From: Linum tenue
Taxonomy: Eukaryota; Streptophyta; Magnoliopsida; Malpighiales; Linaceae
DNA length: 64,000 nucleotides
Assembly: GCA_946122785.1 (NCBI GenBank)
Contig: CAMGYJ010000004.1
Span: 62,504,679 to 62,568,678, forward strand
Reading direction: 5' to 3'
Positions 22,443 to 35,000 of this stretch are shown here, in pieces. The notes under the pieces are model-generated. The model was not told the DNA's origin and ran no database searches. It worked only from the letters and a program-made list of their open reading frames with translations. Numbering within the stretch: position 1 is the stretch's first letter; each line of letters starts with the position of its first letter. Both the position numbers and the translations under genes were made by a program.

Positions 22443-25400
22443 ATGAGACTAGTTGAACCAATTCATCACGAGTTTATATTTCCAAATCTTACTCATGAAG
22501 ATAAAACATAATTCATTATTAGTCGCTTACTACCGCCAATTAGTGAAGCAACGAAACCACAAACAACCCTCTAACCTCGAAAGCATGCTCAAGGAAATGA
22601 GCGGACAGAAACTAAAAAGGTCAAAGGAACTGTGATCTTCTCAACTGCCATGGCCGGCCTATGGATCGAATTAGAGCCAGGAAACGAGTATCCTTTGACT
22701 TGTGAGCATCCCATTTATTACAAATGCCACCCAAAGGGGACTAATTATGCCAAGTTGCAAAGTCGGTAATATCTCGAACCTTTTTTTAGGATGCATATCA
22801 AAGTCATTTTCTCGAGAGGGCACCCTTCTTACAGTGCTTTACACCGAGTACGTTTTGACAAGTACTCGTTCATTTCATCCTGAAATACGTATTGTCAGTT
22901 AATGTCGATTTCTCTTACTTATGAATCATCTTTCACATCGTTTGTTGATATGAGATTCGCCTAAAGTGGTATAATATGTTTGATAAGGGGGACACCGTTG
23001 GCTGTACTTTGGTGGATAGATGTACAAAAGTCAAGTAGACAACAGCCTGCAATTGGGCAGGTTGGCCTTCTTATCTTTAATTGTCCTTTGCTGCTTCTTC
23101 TTGCTACTTCCTTATGATAATTTTTGTCAGACCTAAGTTGAGAGATAAACGATTGGGTCGGAAGTCGATCTCTGGAGCGATTTGATTAATAGTCGGATCG
23201 GATTAAAGTGTGTTTGTTGATAGCTGAAATAGAACTTAAGAGGTTGATGATTGTTTAGATATTCGATTGCCGATTCAATGGTATTTTTAATTTGTTTCCT
23301 TTGATTCCCATATGGTATAGCATGTGATTTTGATAGTTAATGTTGGTTTTTGGTGGTCATTCGAGTTAGACTCCCGGTCCTGAATGATCATGGTCTGACC
23401 GATTCAATCGATCAGATCGAGCCGAGTTTGATAAAGCTGCTTTAGATACCTTGAAACAAAAAGGGTATCCTTGCAGGAAAATTGAAGTGGAGGAACATAT
23501 AATATTTTCTTCGATCATGGTCCTTTTGCTTCACTTTATTAGCTATTTTCTCCACCTGTTCCTCAAAAAACATGGTAGGAGATATAGCGCGATGATCATG
23601 GGATGATAGTATGATACCACGATAACGGGCTAACCCTAGACAATTGAAAATAATGACGTAGAAGTGACACCTCAAATTAAACACCGTTCTAGTAGCCATT
23701 TCAGGAGACTTACGAGGGTGTGACGTGATGACTAATCCTCTCGTATTTTAGTTATAAGATTGGAGATTTTATCATTGATAATTAGAATTATCGTGCATCG
23801 TCACTTTGTAACCAATAGTTAATCGGCTCATTTGAATACATGTAATTAACGAGAATTTTTTTCTGTTGTTATCGTCGACGAAAAAATGGAGTATGGATAG
23901 CTATAGAAAGCTCATCATAGTAGTAAACTCATAATTAATGAGAGGCTATGGAGTTAATGTTAGAGAGGTAGGTCTCTAACCTGTACACCAAACTACATGA
24001 CAGGTGCTATCTATTATGTATGACTTTGGATGATTATTGTATATTGTGCTTAAAATGTTTAATCCTCAAGGAAAGACTACTTGTGGGATTGGGAAGTTTG
24101 GTTGCATTTACACCTGTGCTTTTAATGAGACAGCCAAACTTAAAAAAAAAATCAATTGTTAATTAATGAATATGGCTGGTACTTTAGTGGGCACTGATCC
24201 CAGCTAGCTAGTTTCTGTGTTTCTCTTTAATGCATGCCCTAGGTGATTAGGACAAATGTCTCTTTCTGTAGTTTCTAATACACAAAGATATTGTTTGTTG
24301 TGTGATTGGGCACTTGCTAGTTATTGGTATTCCACATGCAAAATATCACCACCGCCCCACCAATAAAATTCACATTCAATTTTGTTTACAATTTACCTTT
24401 TAACACTTGTTGGCTTTGTTATTGTAAGTTCAATTCGAATTGACTACCATCAAGACTCAAGTTTATGGTTGAGTAGGCAAAAGAAGGTGTTATAAACGCG
24501 CTGCTACGGATCGGGAAATCGCCTGAATCGACAAAGCACGAATACGAAAGCGAGAATCGAAAACACGACACACGATTTACGTAGTTCACTAACACGATGT
24601 GTGTTAGCTACGTCCACGGGCGAGAGAGAGCCAGTTTTACTATATCGAGGAGATTACAGATTACAGAGGAGTATGAGAAGTATTTATAGTACTTCTCCAT
24701 ATGGGTCTAAACCTAATCCAATCTGCCAAAGGAAACGGTTACCAGTCGTAGCGGCTGATAGTCCGATTCAAGTCATATCAACAGAAGGAGATGTTTCTAG
24801 TTTAACCTAGATCACGAATTCAAAAATTAAATATTTGCATAGTAAAATCGAACCACTGGTTGGTTATCGGAGCAAGATTCCACCCCGACAAATATTTAAG
24901 TATTACAACAAGACTCTATCATTACAATGAACAAAAAAAAACGTTCATTCGAACAACATAAATTAAAACGATTGATCGATTAGTGAGTACCTTATAAGTG
25001 TTGGATCAGAATTGTACCACTAGAAATGTTTTAAGTACTAAAGAAAGACTTTACTACCATTTTAACCAGAGTGAATATCATCAACATACACCTTTACATA
25101 TAACCATCCATGTCATTAGTTTATCGCTCCAAAAATACAGGCATAGCAAATCCATGTTGATCTGTGTATTGTGCCTTCAATTCAGTCGACCTCCAAATCA
25201 AGAGGCCGACCATTTGATTCTCCGATCATCATCGTCAATATACGTCACACTATAAAGCCAAACACTCTTGTTGAGGTAGGGGGTTTTTTTCCTTTGAATT
25301 CGGTCTACCAGTGAAAACAAGCGATCGACCGTTGTTTTCCTTCGTATCGATCGGTAGAGTTGTCTTGTGTGTCATATATGTCAACCACTTTCATAAAATG

Positions 25401-26319
25401 TGTTTTTTTTCCCACTTGAAAGCATCATAGCCATACAAAATATTAAATTCCTTTCACTTTCATCCATTTATCGTCCAATCTAGCTACCGCCGATTGCACT
25501 GAACAACCTCAAATTGAAATCCTTTTGAATCGAAACCTCAAATTTAACCTAACCTCGTTGTATTAATGCCAGGGTGAAATGAAATCCCCAGAATTATTAA
25601 TCCAACTTTTTGGTCCCCCAAACGTTTCTACTACAATATGGCAAACTAGAAGGACCAGCAACAAACTCCTTTTTTTCCTTTCCATCTCAACGGGCTGCAT
25701 GTCCTATAAAAACGTCTCATGCATGTCCTGGTAATGTACACGCAACGTATCCTCGACCATTTTAAAAGAAAGTGCAACCTTGGCGTACGCAATTCCAATT
25801 GAGATGGAGTTATTATATATTGTTCGTTGCAACTCTCTGTAATATATAACCAACAAAACCTGAAACTTATATATATACAAGTGATAGGCTAAGCATTATA
25901 TTTGTCAATATGGAATAATCGAGTTTAATGAAAAGAAAAGGGTATACTAATTAAGAAATTAACGGTGGATTGTTTCGGTTCAATAACAAAAATACATAGA
26001 AACAACGGGGAGACGTGTTTATGATCGAAAAAATCATTGAACCTCGTAAATAACTAAAGTCGAGTTGAAAGCATGCAGCTGTAACGAAACAAAAAATCGA
26101 CCTTTCTGCAGCTATCTCACTTGTTATTTTAACAACTGTTTGTAACCTTTTTCGGTCCTCTCGTACCGACTCTCTAGTTTACACGACTCTGATATTCTTT
26201 TTTCTATCCGACCAAAAGAAACATGAATTTAACTTCCCCCCCCTAAATTATGCATATGGATCCTCTTTGAGTCTTCTTTCTCCTCCTCCTAATAACACCT
26301 TTGAACTATTCTTCAAAAT
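22443..26319. other. gene-poor interval
   Basis: Nearly 4 kb without a convincing gene. A block at 24510-24730 (ACGATTTACGTAGTTCACT, TAGCTACGTCCACGGGCGAG) resembles a sequence type common around plant LTR-derived repeats, but no paired LTRs are visible. Other open frames are short and AT-driven. Confidence 0.45.
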
Positions 26320-26493
26320 GTGACCCAAAAGGGTATAGTGGAGAGTGGAGACCAAAGTGCCATAATTGCACTCTCAACCTACCCTACTAAACACATTCAT
26401 GAGACACCATCCTCAACTGTCCTCCACCCCTACTCTCCCAATCAATGCTTCTTCTCCCTCCCCTTCTCCTCCCCAAAAACTGAAAAACCCTAT

Positions 26494-26500
26494 TATATAT
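26494..26500 (+). promoter_or_regulatory. TATA box for the glycine-rich gene
   Basis: TATATAT in TATTATATATCCC lies 72-78 bases ahead of the ATG and is followed by a pyrimidine-rich leader and an A-tract (26553-26569). Position and context suit a plant core promoter. Confidence 0.55.
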
Positions 26501-26571
26501 CCCTCCATTTCCTCCCCTTCTCTCTCTCCATCTCTTCAAAGTCCCACACCAATAAAAAAAAAAAAAAAACA

Positions 26572-26991
26572 ATGAAGACCCAAAAGATCTTCTCCTGCTT
26601 CTTCCTCCTCCTCCTCTCCATCCTCATCATCATCACCACACTCTCCGCCGCAGCCCGGCCCGAACCCGAGTCCAGCAACGACGGAGGCGGCGGGTTCTTC
26701 GGGCCGGGGACGGGGATCCCGGAGTTCGGGAAAGGGTACTGGGGAAACGGGCCGGTTATCGGAGGCGGGTACGGGTCCGGGTTCGGGGGCCCAAAAGGCG
26801 GGTACTCGAAGAGCGGCACGTACAGGCCGTCCGTGGTCTGCAAGGAGAAAGGCCCCTGTCTCAACAAGAAGCTCCGCTGCCCGGCCAAGTGCTTCTCCGC
26901 CTACAGCCGCTCCGGGAAAGGGTACGGCGGCGGAGGCGGCGGCGGAGGGTGCACCATGGACTGCAAGAAGAAGTGCGTGGCTTACTGTTGA
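26572..26991 (+). CDS. secreted glycine-rich protein with an eight-cysteine C-terminal module
   Basis: An intronless 139-aa protein. The ATG at 26572 is chosen because it opens a clear signal peptide: a basic MKTQK start, a Phe/Leu/Ile core, and probable cleavage near ALA-like residues 25-28. An in-frame extension upstream lies across the TATA box and leader. Residues 37-80 are glycine/proline/tyrosine-rich, as in cell-wall glycine-rich proteins. The C-terminal part has eight cysteines at 90, 96, 103, 107, 127, 131, 135 and 139. The last four form C-x3-C-x3-C-x3-C after a glycine run. Even Cys number and secretion suggest disulphide bonding in the apoplast. It resembles uncharacterised plant glycine-rich proteins with the same Cys-rich end; exact function is unknown. 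Codons are markedly GC-rich compared with flanking DNA. Confidence 0.85.
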   Translation: MKTQKIFSCFFLLLLSILIIITTLSAAARPEPESSNDGGGGFFGPGTGIPEFGKGYWGNGPVIGGGYGSGFGGPKGGYSKSGTYRPSVVCKEKGPCLNKKLRCPAKCFSAYSRSGKGYGGGGGGGGCTMDCKKKCVAYC

Positions 26992-28199
26992 GTGAAAGAT
27001 GGCCGCCGCAGACGGGGGAAGGATCAGGTGCGGGGATGACTACTTGCTTGTTGTAGTGCTACACTTCTATATAATATAAGTATATAGAGAGAGAGAGAGG
27101 TCTCGTTATAATACGTATGTATGTTTAAACAATGACGATCGAGCGGTTTTCCATGTTTGCTTTGTACTACTAGTACTTTGGATGGTGATGTAATGATATG
27201 TGTATTTTATATAAGCCGATCGTATTATGTTATAGTCTCGTAGACATGCATTATAATTAAACGATCGTGTTATGTTACTAGTACTTTTGAGTGCACAACT
27301 CGTTTCCAGTCATTAGACAACTAAAACCGCTAGTTGATTGGATCGTGCATTAATCGCATCTCATTGTCGAACAATTAGAAAATAGACGTCTCAGAAGCGA
27401 GAACTCGGGTGCTTTGTATTCTTAATATAGTTCTATATCGATTTTATTACTTGTTATTGCATCTCTGTTGATATCTTCTGGTAGTCTAGTTCAAATTATG
27501 GAGTGTTATCGGACTTCACTTCGCAAAATCTGGCTTTTGGTAGGTTGATTCTCTCGCAGATGGTTGCAATAAATTTATGGATATGACGAAATGACCATTT
27601 CTGGACTTTTGGTAGATTGATTCTCTTCACGAAAGCCGACTTTCTGGTTATCGCACTGATAGGCTAAAAGCATTCAACAATGCGAAAAAAAGACCCAACA
27701 CAAAGACGACGCCATAGCTAGAGTAACTTCACAAGGACTAGCATTTCACGGACAACGAAAGAGAAAACTGAAGGACTGTTAATACGAACCGAGAGCAAGC
27801 TAACGAATTAACATATGAATCTCTTAAGCTAGAGGGAGAGCAACAAGAACAATGCAACATGATCCAAAATTCCGCTGGAGAATATCAAGGTACAAGTAGC
27901 AAGGAAATCAACTTTCACTCGGAAGGAAACTAATACTAGAGCAAGAAAATAAATCGATCGATTTTTTCGGTAAATATACAAGGCGGGAAAAACAATCCAA
28001 CGAGAAATAGAATTGCAAAGGGTAATGAAAACTTTGTTGTCTGTTAAGCAAAGAGACTGATTCTCGGATAAAAGCACGGCAGGGGAAGCAAATCACTCTC
28101 TATAAAGGAAACATGTACGTAGAAGCTATGCGCATATACAACCCTAGATCCAAATGGCAGTCTTAACCTGTTCATTCCTGAAAGCGTCCGGTAATCGTA
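26992..28199. other. 3' flank of the glycine-rich gene and intergenic DNA
   Basis: Contains a short AG repeat (about 27086-27100), AT-rich sequence and the probable 3' UTR of the SCAMP gene near 28000-28199. No additional gene is seen. Confidence 0.45.
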
Positions 28200-31100
28200 T
28201 CATATTGCTGCCCTCACTGCTCCTCTTGCAGCCTCATGCCTGACCTCTGCTGCTTTACCGCTTCCACGGAAGTACATGTATACTTGCTGTACGTGGTTTT
28301 GATAAAGGCAAATGTGTTAAAAGACTTGACTAATTCAAAGGTGCCAGCCGTGGTGTTGGCAACGGAATTGAAATGGGGAGTGGAGGAACAAGAAAGAACC
28401 TGGAGAACCCAGATGCTGAGAATGATTTCGACACAGAAGAGGCCGAACCCGACGAAGTAGAAGATCTGTAGTGGTACCAAAATAATGGTTAATATGGATA
28501 AGAAAAGCAGAGAAGGGAGAAATAGAGAGAACAATTCGGGTCATGGAACTTACTCCAACCAGAAGGCTATCTCCTATAACGTCAATTGCAGCCAGAACAC
28601 CACTGTTCCAGAAATATGGGATAAGAAAAGAGAAGAAAGATCATCAGTGCAAATTGGGGGAATTCGTCTTCAAAGCTAGGATCATACAAGCAGCAATAAA
28701 GTTATGCTTAGAAGGGTAAGTATGTTGGACACATACGTGAGTGATTTTCCTTTAAAAAAGATTGGGGGAGCAACCGCTGCAACAATGCAGAAGCCGATAT
28801 GGATCTGCAGGACAGGAATGAAAAACCAGAAGTCAAACATTTGATTCTGGCAGGAAATGATATAACACGTTGAGATGAATGGTCACAAGTTATTACCAGA
28901 TAGAAGAAGAAAAACCACCCGAACTTCAAAGCACTATCAGTCCTGCAAGATGGTTGTCCAAATACAGACTTCATTAAAAGAATTCAATGGCACACTAACA
29001 AGCACAATCAGTGACATGGGGATTTCATTAAACACCGGCATATTGACCAGAATCTGGGAATTACTTACCGAAATGCCCGGTACAGTGGGCGGTACCACAA
29101 GAAATAACCTCCTGGAACTCCTGAAATGAAGTAGATAACGGCAAGAAACCATATCTTCACTCCTGCATAGCAAATAAAAATGTTAAGAATAGGAACTAGA
29201 AAACAACACATAGCATAAATAAAAGATGCTCCAAGATCAAGAACGGTAACCTTCATGCTTGATCCATGCTGTTGTTACTGCAATTACATTCCACAGAAGG
29301 CAGAGAGCCAATCCTGCAAACACACGAACATGGTTATAGATGATGGATGTTACAAAATCGAAGGAAGGGAAAAGGTAAAATGGCCACCTCGTTCAAAATA
29401 GACACATAAGCCAGATGAAACTAGCTTATGCTCGAGAGAGAAAAAAAAGGCACTTTGTGTGCAAAACCGAACCAAGAATCTACAGACCTTAGAAGAATGA
29501 ACCTATATTCTTTTCATGAATTATAAAAAAGCGAGAATACATGAAAATGAAAGAATCATACCTAAGAACGTTGAAAAAGCAACATACTGAATCCTTTGAA
29601 GATGAATTGGTATCTCATTTGATATATCATGGTGGATAATTGGGAAAAAAGGTGGCCAATTTTTCTCCTCCAGTTGTATTCCAGCTGAAAAAGAATGCAA
29701 AATATCAACCAAACCTTAGTAAGTACTGAACGTAACAATAATAATTCACAAGAGCAAAATGAAGAAACCTAAACATTCATAACCCAATACAAGAATGATA
29801 GGATATATGCATGAAAATATTACATGAATTCCCTGGATTGAAATATCACATTTGAAATGATAAGACACCACAAAAAGGAAACATGTTACCTCTGGCCGCT
29901 GCTTCTTCCCGTCTTTTGATATCCTGCATAATAATAAGAACACAGAGTCAATCAACGGTACAGAGGGCTAAGGGAGAAGCCTTTCCGATAGCTCTTATAT
30001 AGTTATGAAGATTGGTCCAATCATTGTATCTCTGCATTCAACTATGCATACCTGTTCCCTCCTGCGAAGTTCAGACTCCTTGGCTTGCAGTTCCCTCTCT
30101 TTCTTTTTCAAGTCCTGCAGCAAAAAAACTTAAACAGTAAGGACCAGAAAACAGCACTGGCCAGTTTATAAAATGGCTTTACAAACCCAATGAAAATATC
30201 CAGCATACCGTAGCTGAATCAATAGGAATGTCAACTGTTGCACCATGATTATAGCCGCCAAAACCTGCGGGCTCGGGAGGTAGCGGCGAAAGCCTTGAGT
30301 TTGCAGGCTTCTGGAAAGTAAAATGATATCAGCAAACTTGTAAGAGATCATTTAGGGAATCGCTGGAGTAGAAATTCAAGAAAATAAGACGAAATCTAAG
30401 AAACAACAGACACATTTGAAGTCACCACTACCTATCTTTATTTAATCGCACGCATTATGTTAAGAAGAGCACAAGGAAGTACTATGTTTTCTCACCCTAA
30501 AATCACTTCGAGATTTATGCTTCCTGAGGTGTAAAAGACACCTCTACCATACTCGGGTTTCTCTGGTCCACTTTTATCACACCTACCTACTGGTAATAAT
30601 TTTCCGTTTAAGAAACAGAAGAATTTTATAAGGAAGAACACACCTCAACACCAAGCATATAGGGGTCGTTTGCTTGTTGGATTTGAAAAATGAAGGTTTT
30701 GTGCAACAAAAACCTTGGGATTCATGAGGGATTTATTGTATTATGGATTTGAATAGTCTAGTGTTTGCATGATAGAATTGATAATGGATTTGTCACATAA
30801 GCAACTAACAACCATCATGGATTTACAAATCCCAAACAAATATGTGGGATTTACAAATCCGTGGGGTCCACGGATTTGGTCCCAAATTAAAGACCAAATC
30901 CGTGGACCCCACGAATTTGCCACCCATCAACAAATAATGGACTTGTGTTAAATCCATCAAACTTGGGATTTAGGTACCAAATCCATGACCCAAATCCAAC
31001 AAGCAAACGACCCCATAAAGAATTCAAAACGAGACTACGACTAAATGCTTGCAGCAACAATTGCCTCGTCCTATTTATCACCTACTACACTACATCTGCC

Positions 31101-32067
31101 AAATCCAGGCCAACATGACACAATTCGGATCACAAACACTACAGTTGAACCTACCACTAGTTAAGTTCAATTGGCCCAATCCTCAGTCTAGTCTAGCATA
31201 TCCATCGAACCTACACCAACATGACAACATTGGAACACAAATACTACAGGAGAAGGTGCTACGACCATTAAGTTAGCTATTAAAAACTGAGCAATGAAAT
31301 TGGATATCGTTATCAAGACTTCCAAATGGTGAGATTACACAGAGAACAACACCATCACTTTCCCCCACTCTGGTTCATTTCAGCTTCACAATTCATTTTT
31401 GCCTCAAACAGCGAAACTGCAAATCCAGATGATCACCTCCTCCTTCCCCTTACTCTCCCAAATTGTCTCCTGACCAGAAAACCTAACAGTTCCACCTAAA
31501 TAGATCCAGAAAGTAGAACACATTCTCAAACCAGACGATGGAAATATATTCTCCCACCAGAGGCGGACAGAATCCGCGTACATTTCCCAGAACAGCTAGT
31601 CGCACACGCCCGATCGCAGATCGGGAAAACCAAAAGCCTAAATCCACCAACGAATCCGAGATCTAAAAACCGTCCAACGAAGAGCTGCACAGTGAACTAT
31701 CAGCTACGAAGACTTCCAATTCCAAGTCAAATCGGAACGAGACGCCAGTACGACTTCGAGATTCAGCCGCTAAACGAACCAGATTCAACCAAAACCAAGA
31801 CCGCGCATCGACCATAACAACTAGGCAGAAGTCAAACTACCAAAAGCACACAAACACCGCTAAAACCCTAGGATAACGTCCCTCACGATCCGCATCAGTT
31901 CAGAAACCGACGAATCTCCCGCCACAGCGCGGAAGAAGTACCAGCGATTTGGACTGTACGGCAAAACAGAATTCGAGCACCGGCATAGGGAGTGAGAGAG
32001 AGGAACTTACTGAGAACGGATTCACCTCCTCTTCCTCGAAGGGATTGGGGTCAAATCGTCCGGCCAT
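28200..32067 (-). CDS. SCAMP: secretory carrier-associated membrane protein
   Basis: SCAMPs are four-helix membrane proteins of trans-Golgi, secretory-vesicle and plasma-membrane recycling routes. Exons run downward: 32067-32011, 30310-30209, 30114-30052, 29923-29890, 29684-29562, 29313-29251, 29162-29069, 28942-28897, 28804-28737, 28602-28554, 28465-28400 and 28286-28200. All phases join, giving 283 aa, the usual size. Visible features: two NPF motifs (residues 8-10 and 16-18) for EH-domain adaptors; a charged coiled-coil region (54-85, [12 protein letters not shown]); four hydrophobic spans (about 117-143, 151-170, 184-212, 218-253); and [10 protein letters not shown] (169-178) between spans 2 and 3, matching the conserved SCAMP E-peptide. 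The start ATG at 32067 gives the standard N-terminal NPF region. Intron 1 is 1.7 kb and contains a MITE. Confidence 0.95.
30662..31014. mobile_element. Tourist-like (PIF/Harbinger) MITE in SCAMP intron 1
   Basis: Perfect 24-bp terminal inverted repeats begin GGGGTCGTTTGCTTGTTGG (30662-30685 and 30991-31014). The 353-bp element is flanked by ATA on both sides (30659-30661 and 31015-31017), a 3-bp duplication. The interior includes a second inverted pair around 30858-30925 (AAATCCGTGGGGTCCACG region). Perfect ends suggest recent insertion. No coding capacity. Confidence 0.8.
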
Positions 32068-35000
32068 GGCGCGAACGGAAGCGAGATGCGGCGAAGAAGA
32101 GAGAGAGAAACTTAGGAACGAAGCCAAGAGAATTTGAGTTTTTCGAAATGGAGGCGGAGCAGACTAAAACGAGAGCAGAGAGGTAGAAATTGGATTCAAT
32201 TTCAAAGTAAATGAAAGTTCTTTTGGGTCAGAGAAATTCTAGAGAGAAGAATGCGTTGTACGATTACTCGTTCGTCGTTAGTTAGTCGTCACGGGGCCGG
32301 GCTAGAGAGAGAGAGAATTGGTTTTCTCGGACTTTTGTTTTGGCCAGCCCACTCGGTGGGAAACCCGGAAAAAGGAGACAAAAATAAAAGGGATATGGAT
32401 TGAGAAATTTCAAGAGGAAACGGCGGGTTGAGTGTGACTAAAATTTACCATTTTACAGCGGAAATTTACATCTTCTAGAGATTTTAGTGCATAATTTAAC
32501 CTTTTTGGTGGATGAGCGATTAGTTCAGTATTTCTATAATTTCTAAAGTGACTACATAAAAATGGAAAATTAGGTTGGAATCACAATTGTTTAGATGATT
32601 TCAATCAATAAAAAAAGTCTATACAAATTAGAATCTCATACATAATGTACATGTTAAAATATAGGTAAAATTTTGTATAAATTCGTAATTAGAATTGTTG
32701 GTAGCACTTCCTCCCAATTTAGCAAGAGTCTCTTAGACTCTACATAAGAGACTCTACATTCATGAAAAACAGAATGACGTGAATCTACTTTGGAAGTTAT
32801 TTTTGTAGTTCATCATCATCGGAGGACGGAGAGAGACGCAACCAGTGCTAGAAGGAACTTCTAGAGATGGCAAAACCCAAATTGAAGAAAGGAGTTGAAG
32901 GAACATTGCCTGATGTCAATTAATCTTCAATTGTGCACTTAAAATTAAGGGACTGTTTATCTTCCATATGCTACGGGCTTCGATAGTCAGTGTAACTTTT
33001 GTTTCGTTCCAGATAAAATAAGTTTTTTATGCTATTTGGTGCTCTTCTAATATTAAATCTGATCCTTTCTAAGACAATTATGTAGTGTTTTCTACTAAAC
33101 TAAGAATACACATTGACTTTCTCGCAATATCAATTCGCAATATCAATTTCCGACGTGCATATTACATTTATGTTCGTGCATATTATATTTATGTTTCGAG
33201 TGTCCTACATAAATTTGTACATAAATTTGAACTACAATTGTGAGGCACTAAATTCTTTTTTCTTGGGATAGAAAAAAAGAGGGGTGAACCTCAAACACTT
33301 GTTTTCTTATCCTAAAACATGTCCTCAAATGATGAGAAATCCTAAAACATGTCCTCAAATGATGAGAAAACGTAATAGGAAGATTCACCAACGAGATAAA
33401 AAAAATAAATATATGTGTCTTTCCTCTTAGGCAAAATGAAGCCCTTCACTATATATATAAGAGGTGATTCCTCGGTATTAATGTTTCCAATCGATGTGGT
33501 ATCTAAACAAAACATGCATACATGTTGTTCAACAATCTTTATTTTATGTCATGATGGGTAGACTAAATATGTTGAGCTCAATCCTAATGATTGGAAGTTT
33601 GTCATGTCTTTACTCTAATTAGTACCTTTCTTGATTAATTATCGAGCCAATGAACAACCTTGTAGTGAAATACATTAGCTCATGAATGAGCAATGATGTA
33701 ATAATAGAATGAGTAATTGAGTTTAGTTGGACAAAAGATATGGTTGTGCGCTTATTTTAAATATTAATGGATGAAAATATGATCGAAGGAAAAAAAAAAG
33801 GTAAAAGTAGAGTTAGAGAAGCTCATTTGGCTAAATTAGTAAATCCTAGCTTCCTCTACATTCGTGTTGGAGACGAGGCGACGAGCTCTACTCTATTGCT
33901 TTAGTGGTTAATTATCCTTGTTGTCTGTGTGCCTCACTGTCTTCTTCAAGAACAACTAAAAGTGACAGAAGCTAAGACTATCGGAGTTGGACAAAAGACC
34001 GTGCACATTTCGATCTCGTTCGCGTTCTTGTTCTGTGTGTTCTTTAGGGAATCGTCGCACACTTGATTGTCGCAGGGAAGCTTCATTGCAACATTGATAA
34101 GATTTCTTGTTCTGTGTGTTCTTTAGGGAATCGTCGCACACTTGATTGTCGCAGGGAAGCTTCATTGCAACATTGATAAGATAGCAAACAAGGAGGACTT
34201 GTTGAACCTCATCCAAAGAACTCGTTGAAAGGCAGACCTAAAACTGAGGTAAATTTTTCGACCAAGTTAGTTATGGCAATTATGGCCAACCCGTTGGTAA
34301 CGCATTTCAATATTTCGGTCAATCTTCCTCGGAGCACTATTGGTGCAAGCTTTCACAAAATGCCAACAATACAAATAGGCAAATGCTTGCACCAACGAGT
34401 GACCCGAAAAAGGCAGACCAAATATTGAGTTCAGACTCCGAAAAATCGTTTAAGTTGCCGTGGAAACTGAACAAGTGGGATGTATATAATATAAGAAAGG
34501 AAGGAAAGAGGAGAAGCTGTGAAGAAGCTGAGCTACCGATGTGGTATTCGATTCATGTATGGATTGGTGGGATCCTTCCTTCTTAGAGGGGAGGAGGCTA
34601 CAATTTTTTTTTTTAAATGAACTATATAATGGCGGGGCATTTGATTCCCTTTTTATTTTCCAGGATAAATTTCTAAACGGAGCATCACGAGCAGTGGAAA
34701 CTATAAAGTATAAAGCTCCTAGAGGCTTCGATAACAGTCGAGACCAATGATATTATCATTTGACTGAACCATGATTGGCAAAAAGATCATTCTCATTGTT
34801 GGGCTAGCTATTCTCTCGATCAGGGTTCAGGAAGGTGTAATTTCGCGTACGCTAAGTCGTGCCTAGGCAGGCACCGACAAGTGACAAAAAAACGCATCGC
34901 CTAGGTCCTAGCCTCACGATAAGGCGTTTGTAGCGCCTGAAAGATGCTTAGGCAAAAACAGATCCACTAAGTCGGTGTGAGGCGTGATTAATCGAAGCGA

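Noticed and set aside
24510..24830. Possible LTR remnant around TACGTCCACGGGCGAG
   Set aside because: Only one copy, no flanking duplication, and the resemblance to LTR-linked sequence is from memory only.
26366..26888. Minus-strand frames opposite the glycine-rich gene
   Set aside because: Mirror of the glycine-rich coding sequence and its pyrimidine leader.
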